A DNA stretch of 64,000 bases. It comes from Bog-756 sp963727955. Lineage in GTDB: Bacteria > Actinomycetota > Acidimicrobiia > Acidimicrobiales > RAAP-2. This document shows positions 1-8,631 of this stretch, in pieces. Position 1 is the stretch's first letter, and each line of letters opens with the position of its first letter. Position numbers and translations under genes: made by a program. The notes under the pieces are model-generated. The model did no database searches and was not told where the DNA came from. It saw nothing but the letters and a program-made list of their open reading frames with translations. Location: contig CAVSII010000011.1 in the NCBI GenBank assembly GCA_963727955.1, positions 62,001-126,000 on the forward strand, read 5' to 3'.

Positions 1-1017
1 CTGGCCATCGCCGGAAGGGACCGAGGATTCTCCGATCGGGAACGGGCTGTGGCGGTACTCGATGCCGTTGCCGGTTACCGGACGGAGATGGCCAAGCTGG
101 CCGCCCAGGGCGATCTCGACGTGTGGTACGCCCACATGGACATTGAGAAGGTGCTCGCCGAGCTCGGCGACGAGTTGGGCCTGACCGGCAAGAAGACGGA
201 CAAGTCGCTGAGCAAGGCCAAGGCTCAAGCGGAAAAGAACCTGGCCAAGGCCCGGACACGCGACAGTATGCAGGCGCTGGGCAAGCTCACCGAAGTGGTC
301 GACGGTAAGACCCGGTTCGTCAGCGATCCTCCGTTGCTGGTCCCCGTCGAAGAACTCGTCTCCGAAGAGCGAGGTGCCGCCCTCACCGAATGGATGCATG
401 ACCTGCTCCGTGGCTATCGGCACACCCTCCAGAGCGATCGGCGCCACTTCCTCGACCAGTTCCGGTTCGTCAGCATCGCCCGGAAGGTGGTCGGCGTCGG
501 AAGTGTCGGCACCCGGGCCTGGGTCATCCTGATGGTGGGGAGCGACGGAACAGAACCGCTCCTTTTGCAGGCCAAGGAGGCCCAAGCCTCGGTGTTGGCG
601 GAGTTCGTGGGCGAAAGCCAGTACACCAATCAGGGCGAACGGGTCGTGGCCGGCCAGCACCTGATGCAGGCCTCGAGCGACATCCTTCTCGGTTGGGAGC
701 AGGTCGAGGGCATCGATGGGGTGCAGCGAGACTTCTATATTCGTCAACTGCGCGATTGGAAGGGATCGGCCGACACCGATCGGATGACCCCTCAGTCGAT
801 GGCCGTCTACGGACGGCTGTGCGGCTGGACTCTGGCCCGAGCCCATGCCCGGTCCGGTGACCGGATCGCCATCGCTGCCTACCTGGGATCGGGCAAATCA
901 TTCGACAACGCCATCGCCTCGTTCTCAGAGTCCTACGCCGACCAGAACCAGCGAGACTACGACGCCCTGCAAAAGGCCGCAGCCCAGGGTCGCATCAAGG
1001 TCGAGTCCGGATTGTGA
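1..1017 (+). CDS. DUF2252 family protein, C-terminal part (cut by window edge)
   Basis: The reading frame is open from base 1 and ends at TGA 1015-1017, so the start lies upstream of the window; the GTG at 49 is internal. About 338 residues are visible. The text resembles the C-terminal two thirds of DUF2252 (COG4320) proteins, which have a kinase-like fold and no settled function. Recognisable stretches are the VGVGSVGTRAW loop, the LLLQAKEAQ strand, QGERVVAGQ, and the FYIRQLRDWK and YGRLCGWTLARAHARSGD segments, in the order usual for the family. No membrane segment is seen. Family assignment is by recalled similarity; biochemical role unknown. Confidence 0.85.
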   Translation: MAIAGRDRGFSDRERAVAVLDAVAGYRTEMAKLAAQGDLDVWYAHMDIEKVLAELGDELGLTGKKTDKSLSKAKAQAEKNLAKARTRDSMQALGKLTEVVDGKTRFVSDPPLLVPVEELVSEERGAALTEWMHDLLRGYRHTLQSDRRHFLDQFRFVSIARKVVGVGSVGTRAWVILMVGSDGTEPLLLQAKEAQASVLAEFVGESQYTNQGERVVAGQHLMQASSDILLGWEQVEGIDGVQRDFYIRQLRDWKGSADTDRMTPQSMAVYGRLCGWTLARAHARSGDRIAIAAYLGSGKSFDNAIASFSESYADQNQRDYDALQKAAAQGRIKVESGL

Positions 1018-1253
1018 AGGCTTGTCTCGCTTCCCGCCCACCGTGTATGCGCTGTGCAAAGTGATCGATTTCTCTCTGGCCAGGGGCATGGCTCACGAGG
1101 AAGTGCTAGAAGCGGCCGGAGGTGGCACACTCCTACTCGACCGCTCGGGCGGGGAGTCATGCCGACTAACCGTTTCAATCACCCGATGAGGATGAGGACA
1201 TCAGCAGTAGTCAACCGTAATCTGAAACAACACGAAGGCGAGGACAGGATCAC

Positions 1254-1676
1254 ATGACCTTAGGACCAGTCGAATACATCATCGTAGGGTTCCCCGGAAA
1301 CAAGTTCAGCGGCGAGATCGCCCCTGAACTGATTGCGCTCGTCGAATCGGGAACGGTGAGGATCCTCGATCTGATCTTCATCGGCAAGGACACCGATGGT
1401 TCCATCGTCAGTTTCGAGATCGACGAGCTCGACGCGCTGGCTGGCTTTTCCGGGTTGGACGGAGAGGTGGGCGGTCTGATCAGCCCGGAGGATATCGAGT
1501 ACGCCGCTGCTGCACTCGAGCCGAACTCCTCGGCTGCGCTGTTGATCTGGGAGGATGTGTGGGCGGCACCTTTCGCCGAAGCCGTCCGCAACTCCGACGG
1601 GGTGCTGCTCGAGGGCGCTCGCATACCATACGAGCTGATCGCGCCCATCCTCGCAGACCTGCCGCCGGCAGTCTGA
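1254..1676 (+). CDS. DUF6325 family small acidic protein
   Basis: A 140-residue soluble acidic protein beginning MTLGPVEYIIVGFPGN. The order is an N-terminal beta strand (VEYIIVGF), a segment around RILDLIFIGKD, and a long helix around SSAALLIWEDVWAAPFAEAVR. This is the pattern of the DUF6325 family, which in actinobacteria often sits directly before a SHOCT-domain gene, as here (25 bases to the next start). A purine-rich AGGA precedes the ATG. Function is unknown; the pairing suggests an envelope or stress role, but that is inference. Confidence 0.8.
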   Translation: MTLGPVEYIIVGFPGNKFSGEIAPELIALVESGTVRILDLIFIGKDTDGSIVSFEIDELDALAGFSGLDGEVGGLISPEDIEYAAAALEPNSSAALLIWEDVWAAPFAEAVRNSDGVLLEGARIPYELIAPILADLPPAV

Positions 1677-1701
1677 GCTACACGAAGACAGGAGATTCGA
1701 A

Positions 1702-1983
1702 ATGATGATGAGAAGGCGACCCATCGCACGGATGGCCGTTCGCACCACCGCCGTGGTAGGCACCGCCGCGGTGGTAGGCGGCCACATGGCCAATAAGCAG
1801 GCGGCCCAGGCCCAACAGCAGCAGGCCCAGCAGCCAGAAGCTCCTGCAGCTGCTCCGGCTCCGGCACCTGCAGCAGCTGCGCCCGACACCATCGGGCAGC
1901 TCACGCAGTTGGCCGCGCTGAAGGACTCCGGGGCCCTGACCGAGGCGGAGTTCGAGGCAGAGAAAGCCAAGATTTTGGGATAG
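1702..1983 (+). CDS. SHOCT-domain small membrane-anchored protein
   Basis: A 93-residue protein with three parts. An N-terminal basic segment is followed by a short Ala/Val/Gly stretch that could insert in the membrane (about residues 11-27). A low-complexity Gln/Ala/Pro linker covers residues 30-62. The C-terminal SHOCT domain (about 64-93) ends in the diagnostic LKDSGALTEAEFEAEKAKILG type motif. AGGAG lies about 10 bases before the ATG, and the gene follows the DUF6325 gene in the same orientation, so the two are probably one transcript. SHOCT domains occur at termini of unrelated proteins and are thought to mediate oligomerisation. Confidence 0.85.
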   Translation: MMMRRRPIARMAVRTTAVVGTAAVVGGHMANKQAAQAQQQQAQQPEAPAAAPAPAPAAAAPDTIGQLTQLAALKDSGALTEAEFEAEKAKILG

Positions 1984-1995
1984 GGCGGCTTGCGT

Positions 1996-2028
1996 GTTCG
2001 GGCCGTGACCACAACAGGATGCCCGAAC
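1996..2028 (+). terminator. possible hairpin after the SHOCT gene
   Basis: GTTCGGGC (1996-2003) and GCCCGAAC (2021-2028) form a perfect 8-bp stem around a 17-base loop, starting 13 bases after the SHOCT stop. There is no T run. The position suggests a transcription end for the DUF6325-SHOCT pair, but the large loop makes this weak. Confidence 0.35.
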
Positions 2029-2245
2029 GAGGTCTGATTGCCACTCGACTTAATCGTTTGCGGGAAGTGCGCCCGTGAGCGTTCGCCACTGTAAAAGCCA
2101 TCAGGCTCAGCGGCACGCTCGCATTTGACGGGCGATCCGGAGTTGGAGCGCCATGGGAGGAACGTGGGCCTGCTGGAATGTCATGGTCAGCGCCCGCTGT
2201 CCCCCGGCATTCGGCCGTGGCCGAGGGCGAGTCCGGAGGGCCCGG

Positions 2246-2500
2246 TCACCTCTCGATGCGCCCCGTTCCCGTGTTAGCGCCGGCGCCAGCCTCGTCGTTG
2301 ATCGGGTTGACCGAAATCAGCTCGATGTTGAGGTCGCGAAGAAGTTGGAACAGACCGTGGATCCTTGACTGGTCTGGCACGGGTCCGACGAGATGACTCA
2401 GGCCGTCAGTGCAGTGCGTTACCTCGAAGCCTCCGAGCGCCGCCCTCAGGGTGGGACTCAACCTTCCGCGCACGACAATCTCGAACATTTCGATGGACAA
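2246..2500 (-). CDS. small conserved actinobacterial hypothetical protein (84 aa)
   Basis: The protein starts at a TTG (2498-2500) that has GAGGAAG about five bases upstream; the ATG four codons later has no such site. It reads MSIEMFEIVVRGRLSPTL, then LGGFEVTHCTDGLSHLVG, then DQSRIHGLFQLLRDLNIELISVNPI. This matches a small family I recall from many actinobacterial genomes, with a beta-alpha-beta pattern and a conserved RDLNIELISVNP C-terminal motif. Function unknown. It stands alone with no operon partner. Confidence 0.75.
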   Translation of the reverse strand: MSIEMFEIVVRGRLSPTLRAALGGFEVTHCTDGLSHLVGPVPDQSRIHGLFQLLRDLNIELISVNPINDEAGAGANTGTGRIER

Positions 2501-3037
2501 GGAGCTTCCTCTCAGCCTCTGGTGGTGGTAATTCCCGAAAGCGCGACCTCCGGTTATGCGCTAGCTATCGAAGGTTCGGCCTGCTTGCCGTTCGAAGCTT
2601 GGGTTCGAACGTCTCACGTCGTCTCGTCGGAGTCTGCAGGCGCGACCAAAGGACGGAATGCCGAACCGCCGGTTCGAGAATTAGTGCCCTCTGCCGCCCC
2701 AAGCTGCCACTCGGAATCGGACACATTTGAACAGTTGGACATAAGCCCAACATTCAACTCTGATAAAAATCGGCTAAGCGTGCGGCTGCGGGAATGTACC
2801 CATCTGAACCATGTCCATGGATCTCGAACGACCTTCGACGAAGATCGGCGGTTGGCAGCAAGCAGCACCCTCGGCTCGTTCACCGGTAGGGCTGGTGACC
2901 AACCCGATCTGGCCGGAGTCACCCACAACGGGTGACGATTTCGCCGTTAGTGCTTGCCACCATGGACCACGTGCAGATCGGTCTAATCCCGTAAGTGCGC
3001 CATCTTGGGGTGGGCCTTTGCGGACAAGGAGAGCACT
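2501..3037. other. intergenic region without a convincing gene
   Basis: About 540 bases between the small minus-strand gene and the small membrane protein. Reading frames here lack a ribosome site and recognisable protein text. Local GC is lower than in flanking genes (for example 2725-2785), as expected of a promoter-bearing region. No tRNA, repeat or hairpin stood out. Confidence 0.5.
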
Positions 3038-3229
3038 TTGTGGTTCGCCGTGGTAATTATCGGCGCAATCATCTGGATTCTCATTGTCTTCTGGCCGGCG
3101 CGGGGGGCCCGTCGAAAAGGTCACGGCTTCTTCGGGTTCTTTTTGCCGAGCCTTGTGTGCTTCCCCCTGGCGCTGATCATGGCTTATGTGGTCAGAGACC
3201 GGGTGCAGCCTGGGCTCAGTCTGAGCTGA
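3038..3229 (+). CDS. small two-helix membrane protein (63 aa)
   Basis: The start is taken as TTG 3038 because a perfect AAGGAG (3026-3031) lies six bases before it. The protein has two hydrophobic helices: residues about 3-17 (FAVVIIGAIIWILIVFW) and about 30-45 (FFLPSLVCFPLALIMAYVV), joined by a basic loop ARGARRKGHG. It ends 28 bases before the ClC gene and may be co-transcribed with it. No family recognised; an accessory membrane protein is possible but unproven. Confidence 0.6.
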   Translation: MWFAVVIIGAIIWILIVFWPARGARRKGHGFFGFFLPSLVCFPLALIMAYVVRDRVQPGLSLS

Positions 3230-3257
3230 CGGCCTGCTCGACGGCCACCAAGCACAC

Positions 3258-4670
3258 GTGAGCAACACCGCGGAGAACTCGGAGCCGAGCACGCCTGCTT
3301 CTCCAGCACCGCCTTCAGCCTCTCCAGACCCGATGGCCCTGCTGAGGACACGGAGCTATATCCAGCTGCTGGTTTTGGCCGGGCTCATCGGGATTCCGGT
3401 GTCGGCGGTCGCCTACTTCTTCTTGAAATTCGTGGCCCTGCTCCAGAACTGGATCTTCGCGTCGATCCCCAAGGAGGTCGGATTTTCCGGTACTCCGTCG
3501 TGGTGGCCGCTCCCGGTATTGGCGATCGCCGGCGTCCTCGTGGGTGCCACCATCCGGTACCTCCCGGGAACCTCCGGGCACAAGCCGGCCGAGGGGTTCA
3601 AGGCGGGTGGCGCGCCCACTGCCGTCGAGCTCCCCGGAGTGATTCTGGCCTCGTTGGCCACGCTCGCCCTGGGCGTGGTGCTCGGTCCCGAGGCACCTTT
3701 GATCGCCATCGGTGGGGGCCTCGGGGCCCTGGCCGTCCATCTGGTCAAGAAGGACGCCCCTCCCATGGCCGCCGTAGTGATCGCCTCCGCCGGCAGCTTT
3801 GCTGCCATATCGGCCTTGCTGGGGTCCCCCATCCTCGGTGCCTTCCTCCTGATGGAGGCGGCCGGCCTGGGCGGTCCGGTGCTCGGCCTTGTCCTTGTGC
3901 CCGGACTGCTGGCCGCTGGCATTGGCACTCTCATCTTCATCGGCCTGGACTCGCTGACCGGGTTCGGAAGCTTCTCTCTGGCCATTCCAGGGCTTCCTCC
4001 CTTCAGCCATCCGACTGGAGCGATGTTCCTCTGGGCCATCGCCTTCGGACTGGTGGCGTCGCTTTTGGGTACCGCCATCCGACTCCTTGGACTGGTTCTC
4101 CAGCCAGTAGTGGAGCGCCGGATGATTCTCCTGACGCCGTTGGTGGGGACGGGAGTTGCCGCTCTGGCCATTGTCTTCGCCGAGGTAAGCGGCCACGGGG
4201 TCTCCGAGGTGCTCTTCTCCGGGCAGTCGGCCCTTCCGGGCTTGGTCCTCCATCCGTCGGCCTGGACGGTAGGGGCTCTCTTGCTTCTCGTGGTCTGCAA
4301 ATCCGCGGCCTATGGGCTGTCCCTCTCCAGCTTCAGGGGCGGTCCCGTATTCCCATCGTTGTTCATCGGAGGTGCCATCGGCGTAGCCGCCTCCCACCTG
4401 CCCGGACTCTCGGTGGTACCCGCAGTGGCCATCGGAATCGGGGCGATGGCCACGGTCATGCTCAAGCTGCCCCTGACGTCCACGCTGTTGGCCACTGTAT
4501 TGCTGTCCAGTGACGGGCTGAGTGTCGCTCCCCTCGTCATCGTGGCGGTGGTGGTGGCCTATGCGTCCAGTGCCTGGTTACCCCAGGTTCCTCAGGATCT
4601 CGTCAAACGACGGCCCTCCGAGTCGGTGTCATCACCATCCAGTCCACAGAAAGCGAACTCCGGACCATGA
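3258..4670 (+). CDS. ClC-family chloride channel or H+/Cl- antiporter
   Basis: A 470-residue multi-pass membrane protein starting at GTG 3258. The N-terminal 25 residues are Ser/Pro rich. Family signatures are visible: GPEAP at 143-147, in place of the usual GREGP, keeps the gating glutamate (E145) and is followed by the glycine-rich IGGGLGA helix. The GGPVFPSLFIGGAIG segment in the second half is the GxFxP chloride-filter motif. The first filter motif, normally GSGIP, is altered to GTSGHKP (104-110). The protein would move chloride across the cell membrane, either as channel or coupled to protons; the altered filter makes ion choice uncertain. A short Ser-rich tail follows the last helix and no CBS domain is present. 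Confidence 0.9.
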   Translation: MSNTAENSEPSTPASPAPPSASPDPMALLRTRSYIQLLVLAGLIGIPVSAVAYFFLKFVALLQNWIFASIPKEVGFSGTPSWWPLPVLAIAGVLVGATIRYLPGTSGHKPAEGFKAGGAPTAVELPGVILASLATLALGVVLGPEAPLIAIGGGLGALAVHLVKKDAPPMAAVVIASAGSFAAISALLGSPILGAFLLMEAAGLGGPVLGLVLVPGLLAAGIGTLIFIGLDSLTGFGSFSLAIPGLPPFSHPTGAMFLWAIAFGLVASLLGTAIRLLGLVLQPVVERRMILLTPLVGTGVAALAIVFAEVSGHGVSEVLFSGQSALPGLVLHPSAWTVGALLLLVVCKSAAYGLSLSSFRGGPVFPSLFIGGAIGVAASHLPGLSVVPAVAIGIGAMATVMLKLPLTSTLLATVLLSSDGLSVAPLVIVAVVVAYASSAWLPQVPQDLVKRRPSESVSSPSSPQKANSGP

Positions 4671-4818
4671 CGTGACAACCGGCCTACGAGCCAACGATCC
4701 GACGTCTGCCTTTGCTATGGCGCTGGTTGGATGACGATCGCCGCTAACCACGTGGGTCGTTCGGTGGAGGTGTGAAAGCAACCTGGTGATCGAGGTGCGT
4801 GCTAAAGGGAAGCAGTCC

Positions 4819-6552
4819 ATGCTGTCGGTCCGGTCACCTCAACCTGGTCATAATGGCGAGCGGCTCTCCGGATCGGGGGACCGATCAATCCCAAATCGAA
4901 GCGCCAACGACATGTCGACACCAACACACAGCCGGCCCCGACGGTCACTGGGCCGGAGAGCACTTGTCTTCGTGTCGGTGGGAGCCGTCATCGGATCGGG
5001 CTGGCTGTTTTCCTCGTTCGACGCTGGTCAGATCGCTGGTGGGGGTGGCGCCGTCACCGCCTGGATCTTGGGCATCGCACTCGTGGTCGTCCTGGCCTTC
5101 GTCCACGCCGAGCTCGGGACGATGTTCCCGGTTGACGGTGGAACGGCGCGGTTCCCGCTCTACGCCTTCGGTCGGGTCACCGGGTTCTTTTCGGGATGGT
5201 TCGCCTGGATCAGCAGTGTGTGCGTACCGGCGATCGAGACCGAAGCCGCTCTGCGCTACGTCGGGAACTACGTCCCCTCTCTGATCTCGGAATCCCCGGG
5301 CGTGGTGCGGCTGACACACCTCGGCCAGCTGGCTGCCGTGTTCGTGTTGCTGGGGTTCACCGCCTTGAACGCGGCCGGCATGAAATGGTTCCGCGAGACG
5401 AACACCATCGTTGTCTGGTGGAAGATCGCCGTCCCGCTCATTGTGGCGGTCGCTTTCGTCGTCCATGGATTCGACCGTCACAACTTCGCCGTGGGTGGTC
5501 TTTTCCCAACGGATGCGCACGGCGTGCTGGCGGCCGTCAGCACCGGAGGTGTTGTCTTCGCCCTGCTGGGCTTCGAGCAGGCGGTGGAGCTGGGTGGGGA
5601 GTCGCAACATCCTCAACGCAACGTCCCCTGGGCCGTCATCGGCTCGGTCGTGATCGCCGGGGCTGTCTATCTGATCGTGCAGATCGCGTTCATCGGTGCC
5701 ATTCCCCATGGCGATCTGATCGGCGGCTGGCACGAACTGCGCTTCCGCGGTGACTTCGGCCCGCTGGCCGGACTCTCCGGGGTCATCGGCCTGACGGCCA
5801 TCGCTTACCTGGTCTACGCCGACGCCATCATCTCACCGGCCGGATCGGGCATGACCTTCTCCGCCACCGCGTCGCGGCTCCCGTTCGCGCTGGCTCGCGA
5901 GGGCTATCTGCCTGGCTGGCTCGGAACCCTCAATCGGCGGGACGTGCCCTTCCGGAGCTTGTGTCTCTGTTTCGTGACCCAACTGGTCATCATCTTTCTG
6001 CTTCCGGACTGGGGCAGCTTGCTGGCTTTCATCACCGCTGCCACGGTGCTCGTCTACGCCACCGCCCCGCTTGCCCTCGGGGTGCTTCGCCGTACGGCAC
6101 CGGACCTTCCCCGTCCCTACCGCTTGCGCTTCGCCCCGCTGACCGCACCGGCTGCATTCGTCATCGCCAACCTCCTCTTGATATGGGTTGGATGGACGAC
6201 CAATTTTCGGCTTTTTCTGGTGGTGGCCTTCGGTGCGTTCATTGTGGGTTTGCTGGCGCTGGTTCGACCCCAATCCCGCCACCCGGGGTTCGAATGGTTG
6301 GCGGCCTCCTGGATCGTGCCGTATGCAGGAGCTATGTGCGTCGTGAGCTATCTCTCCCCCTATGGGGGTGGGCGGGCCACGCTTTCGGACTGGGAGTGCG
6401 CGGTCGTCGTGGCCATCGTCAGTCTTGCTATCTACGTCCTGGCCCTACACCTGGGCACCATGGCAGATCGCCGGTTGGCCGACATCGACCGACCCGTCTC
6501 CCGTTGGTATTTCTTGGACATGCCGGCGGAGGACCCGGAGGACTCCGAATAA
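4819..6552 (+). CDS. APC-superfamily amino acid permease
   Basis: A membrane protein of about 577 residues with roughly 12-14 hydrophobic segments. TM1 has the APC signature VSVGAVIGSGWLFSSF, the unwound glycine helix that binds the amino group of substrates, and ELGTMFPVDGGTARFPLYAFG follows. Later come the FALLGFEQAVELGGES loop and the LAREGYLPGWLGTLNRRDVP segment typical of amino acid permeases. The start is uncertain: ATG 4819 has AGGGA eight bases upstream and is chosen; ATG 4912 (MSTPTHS) would give a more typical N-terminus and is a real alternative. Substrate cannot be read from the sequence; the nearby gene for the ClC channel does not point to one. Confidence 0.9.
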   Translation: MLSVRSPQPGHNGERLSGSGDRSIPNRSANDMSTPTHSRPRRSLGRRALVFVSVGAVIGSGWLFSSFDAGQIAGGGGAVTAWILGIALVVVLAFVHAELGTMFPVDGGTARFPLYAFGRVTGFFSGWFAWISSVCVPAIETEAALRYVGNYVPSLISESPGVVRLTHLGQLAAVFVLLGFTALNAAGMKWFRETNTIVVWWKIAVPLIVAVAFVVHGFDRHNFAVGGLFPTDAHGVLAAVSTGGVVFALLGFEQAVELGGESQHPQRNVPWAVIGSVVIAGAVYLIVQIAFIGAIPHGDLIGGWHELRFRGDFGPLAGLSGVIGLTAIAYLVYADAIISPAGSGMTFSATASRLPFALAREGYLPGWLGTLNRRDVPFRSLCLCFVTQLVIIFLLPDWGSLLAFITAATVLVYATAPLALGVLRRTAPDLPRPYRLRFAPLTAPAAFVIANLLLIWVGWTTNFRLFLVVAFGAFIVGLLALVRPQSRHPGFEWLAASWIVPYAGAMCVVSYLSPYGGGRATLSDWECAVVVAIVSLAIYVLALHLGTMADRRLADIDRPVSRWYFLDMPAEDPEDSE

Positions 6553-6636
6553 CGGCGCCTTGGCGATGCCTGGGGTGGGCTCAACCGTCGGCGCTGCTCC
6601 GTGTCGCCATCCCGATCCTCGGCTCCCGGTGAATGG

Positions 6637-7491
6637 TCAGCCCCGAGTGGGATCGGCGAGGTAGGACAGGAGGGCGTGACGGCGTCGATGGGCCCACCAT
6701 GCCCCCAACCGGTGGCCACCGAAGGCACAGATCGCAGCCACAGCACAGGCCAGCGCCACGCCCCATCCGAGGTAGCGGTCGGGGAGCTTCTGGGACAGTC
6801 CGTGCGTCGATGTGAAACCCCACAACAGCAGGGATGGAAGCATGACCAGGACGGCGAGGAGGGGAACGAGCCCGTACGGCGTGACCACCAATGCCAGCCA
6901 GCGCAGGAGCTTTCGACGCAGTGGGAGTCGGTGCTCCCACCGGTAGCGAATTGGCTGCGGATGGTAGGGAAAGCGGATCCCGACCAGTCCGGACAGTCCG
7001 AGTACGCCGAACGGAACCACCCCGATCCAGATGACCGTGTACAAGGTTGCCAGCAAATTGTGGGACAGGATGCCGTTGACGAGAGCGACGATCAGGCACA
7101 CGGGTGTGACGAGGGTCCAGAGGACGATGTTCTTGCCGTATAGCAATCTGCGGAACATCACCGGGTGGTCGAGAGCTGCAGTCACCCTCTCGACATCCGG
7201 ACCGAGGACATTGGTAGCGGGCACGTCTGAGTACATCCAAGCGGCCAACACGAGGGCAAAGGCCAGCGTGCCGTGCAGCGTGAACACCTTGTCCTTGAGG
7301 CCGGTGGGCAAGAAGAACCAGGCCGAGCTCATCAGTGCGCCATTGACCGCCACCGTGATGAATGTCTCATAGGGAGCGCGGAGCGAGCGGGCAAACTCTT
7401 GTCGCACGGCACTTCGGAGGGTGACGGGAAGAGGCGAATGGGCGGGCTCGGTCACCGGCCACGTCGTATTTGCCATGTCCGGACCATACAA
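6637..7491 (-). CDS. multi-pass membrane protein of unknown function
   Basis: About 284 residues with roughly six hydrophobic helices (for example around FITVAVNGALMSSAWFFL, LAFALVLAAWMYSD, LWTLVTPVCLIVALVNGIL, VVPFGVLGLSGLVGI, LVPLLAVLVMLPSLLLWG and GVALACAVAAICAF). The loop DVPATNVLGPDVERVTAALD and the cytoplasmic RYRWEHRLPLRRKLLRW are conserved-looking. It resembles uncharacterised actinobacterial membrane proteins with ABC-2-permease-like hydropathy, but no ATPase gene lies next to it. TTG 7491 (GAGG four bases upstream) and ATG 7476 are both possible starts. Confidence 0.7.
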   Translation of the reverse strand: MYGPDMANTTWPVTEPAHSPLPVTLRSAVRQEFARSLRAPYETFITVAVNGALMSSAWFFLPTGLKDKVFTLHGTLAFALVLAAWMYSDVPATNVLGPDVERVTAALDHPVMFRRLLYGKNIVLWTLVTPVCLIVALVNGILSHNLLATLYTVIWIGVVPFGVLGLSGLVGIRFPYHPQPIRYRWEHRLPLRRKLLRWLALVVTPYGLVPLLAVLVMLPSLLLWGFTSTHGLSQKLPDRYLGWGVALACAVAAICAFGGHRLGAWWAHRRRHALLSYLADPTRG

Positions 7492-7612
7492 GGTGCCTCA
7501 CGCTGGACGGGATGTGCCGCGGTTTTGCCGTTGTGGAAGGCCTCGATCGCAATGACTGCCATCACGGTCGATGACGGTCGCCCAACAGATACCCACCGGC
7601 GGCTGTTCGATG

Positions 7613-7655
7613 GCTCAGGCTGCCGGCCGAGGGGGGTTCGGCCGACAGCCTGAGC
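7613..7655. terminator. very strong hairpin after the transsulfuration cluster
   Basis: GCTCAGGCTGCCGGCCGA (7613-7630) pairs with TCGGCCGACAGCCTGAGC (7638-7655): 17 of 18 positions pair around a 7-base loop GGGGGGT. It lies about 76 bases beyond the end of the minus-strand cysteine dioxygenase frame and before the next minus-strand gene. There is no T run on either strand; U-less terminators are known in actinobacteria. A protein-binding site or mobile inverted-repeat element is the alternative. Confidence 0.65.
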
Positions 7656-7730
7656 TCATCGTCGATAGGGCGTCAACAGACCGCCGTTCGATTCCTGCTC
7701 TCCCAGGCTCGTCCCGGAAAGCGTTTGGCC

Positions 7731-8383
7731 TCAGTCTTCGACGAGTGCAAGGGGTGGAAGTCGAAGAGGAGGAAGATCGTCGGAGCGCGCTCGACGGTTC
7801 TGTTCGGCCACGGCCGAGGCCCGCATCCGCGCCGGCTCGTCCACCCAGGGCTGTTCGATGAAGGTGATGCCAGTCAACGCCGGCGAGTAGACATGGATGG
7901 TCGTGGCGTCTGCGCCTGACCGATTGCAAAGATCGTGGACGAAGGCTGGATCCGCGCACGTGGACCCCCCCGTCCCAGTACCCGGACCCTTGATATCGAA
8001 TCCTTTGAATAGTCCGAGTAGATCTCGACAAGTTCACCATCGATGACATGCATGACGCTTCGCGTCTCGCCGTGATCGTGGGACGGGAGCCCGGATCCAT
8101 CCGGCCAGGTGATCAGCCACACTTCGTAGAAGGAGGTGGCCAGGAGGAGGACCGAGCGGGGGTTGGCCGAATCGCCCCCGAGGGGGACCGGTTCTTGGAC
8201 ACGGGCCAAGCCCAGGGCGATAGCCCGAAGTGCGCCGAAGGAAATCGAACCAGTCGGTCGAGAACCCCGACGACCTATGGCCTGGCCGGCGGGGTGACGG
8301 GCCTCGTCGGGATCGTGCCGGCTTATCGATGGGAATGGAAGGTTTTCGGGCGTGAAATTCGGGAGGGCAATGTCTGCGGGCAC
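7731..8383 (-). pseudogene. cysteine dioxygenase family gene, one frameshift at a 7-base C/G run
   Basis: The first frame, from GTG 8383 (GGAG eight bases upstream), contains ALRAIALGLARV, then YEVWLITWPDGSGLPSHDHGE and MHVIDGELVEIYSD. This is the cupin of cysteine dioxygenase with the two-histidine iron motif HDH. It runs out of frame at the seven-base run 7965-7971. If one base is added to that run the protein continues with AFVHDLCN (third iron-ligand histidine), TIHVYSPALTGITFIEQPW and ends at the TGA 7731-7733, giving a full-length enzyme of about 217 residues. The enzyme would oxidise cysteine to cysteine sulfinate. It lies downstream of the genes that make cysteine from homocysteine. 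A sequencing error in the run is as likely as true inactivation. Confidence 0.8.
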
Positions 8384-8631
8384 GGTGGTCTCTCCACAGT
8401 CGAGGACGTTGGGGCTGGGCCACGGCGGTAGGGAAATGTCGTTGTCAGGACCAACGTTTGTCGAAGGTCATGCTGCTCTGTTGCCCCCCCAGGTGTCGTT
8501 GGGGTTTCGCACGGTCGATCCGCACACCAGTGTAATGAACAATAGCCGACTAAACAAGTCGATTTTATAGGCTGAAAGCGAAACTGCCCTCCGTGATCAC
8601 CTGAACGAGACCGGCGGATCCCGGGACCAGC

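Noticed and set aside
2585..2615. GTTCGAA near 2593 as a tRNA T-arm
   Set aside because: No acceptor or anticodon stem can be formed around it.
2393..2935. 180-codon plus-strand frame in the 2.4-2.9 kb region
   Set aside because: Overlaps the small minus-strand gene, has no ribosome site and no recognisable text.
3315..4397. Long minus-strand frame (360 codons) over the ClC gene
   Set aside because: It is an antisense shadow of a high-GC gene; its text is Gly/Arg/Glu-rich without any family, and the plus strand has clear ClC motifs.
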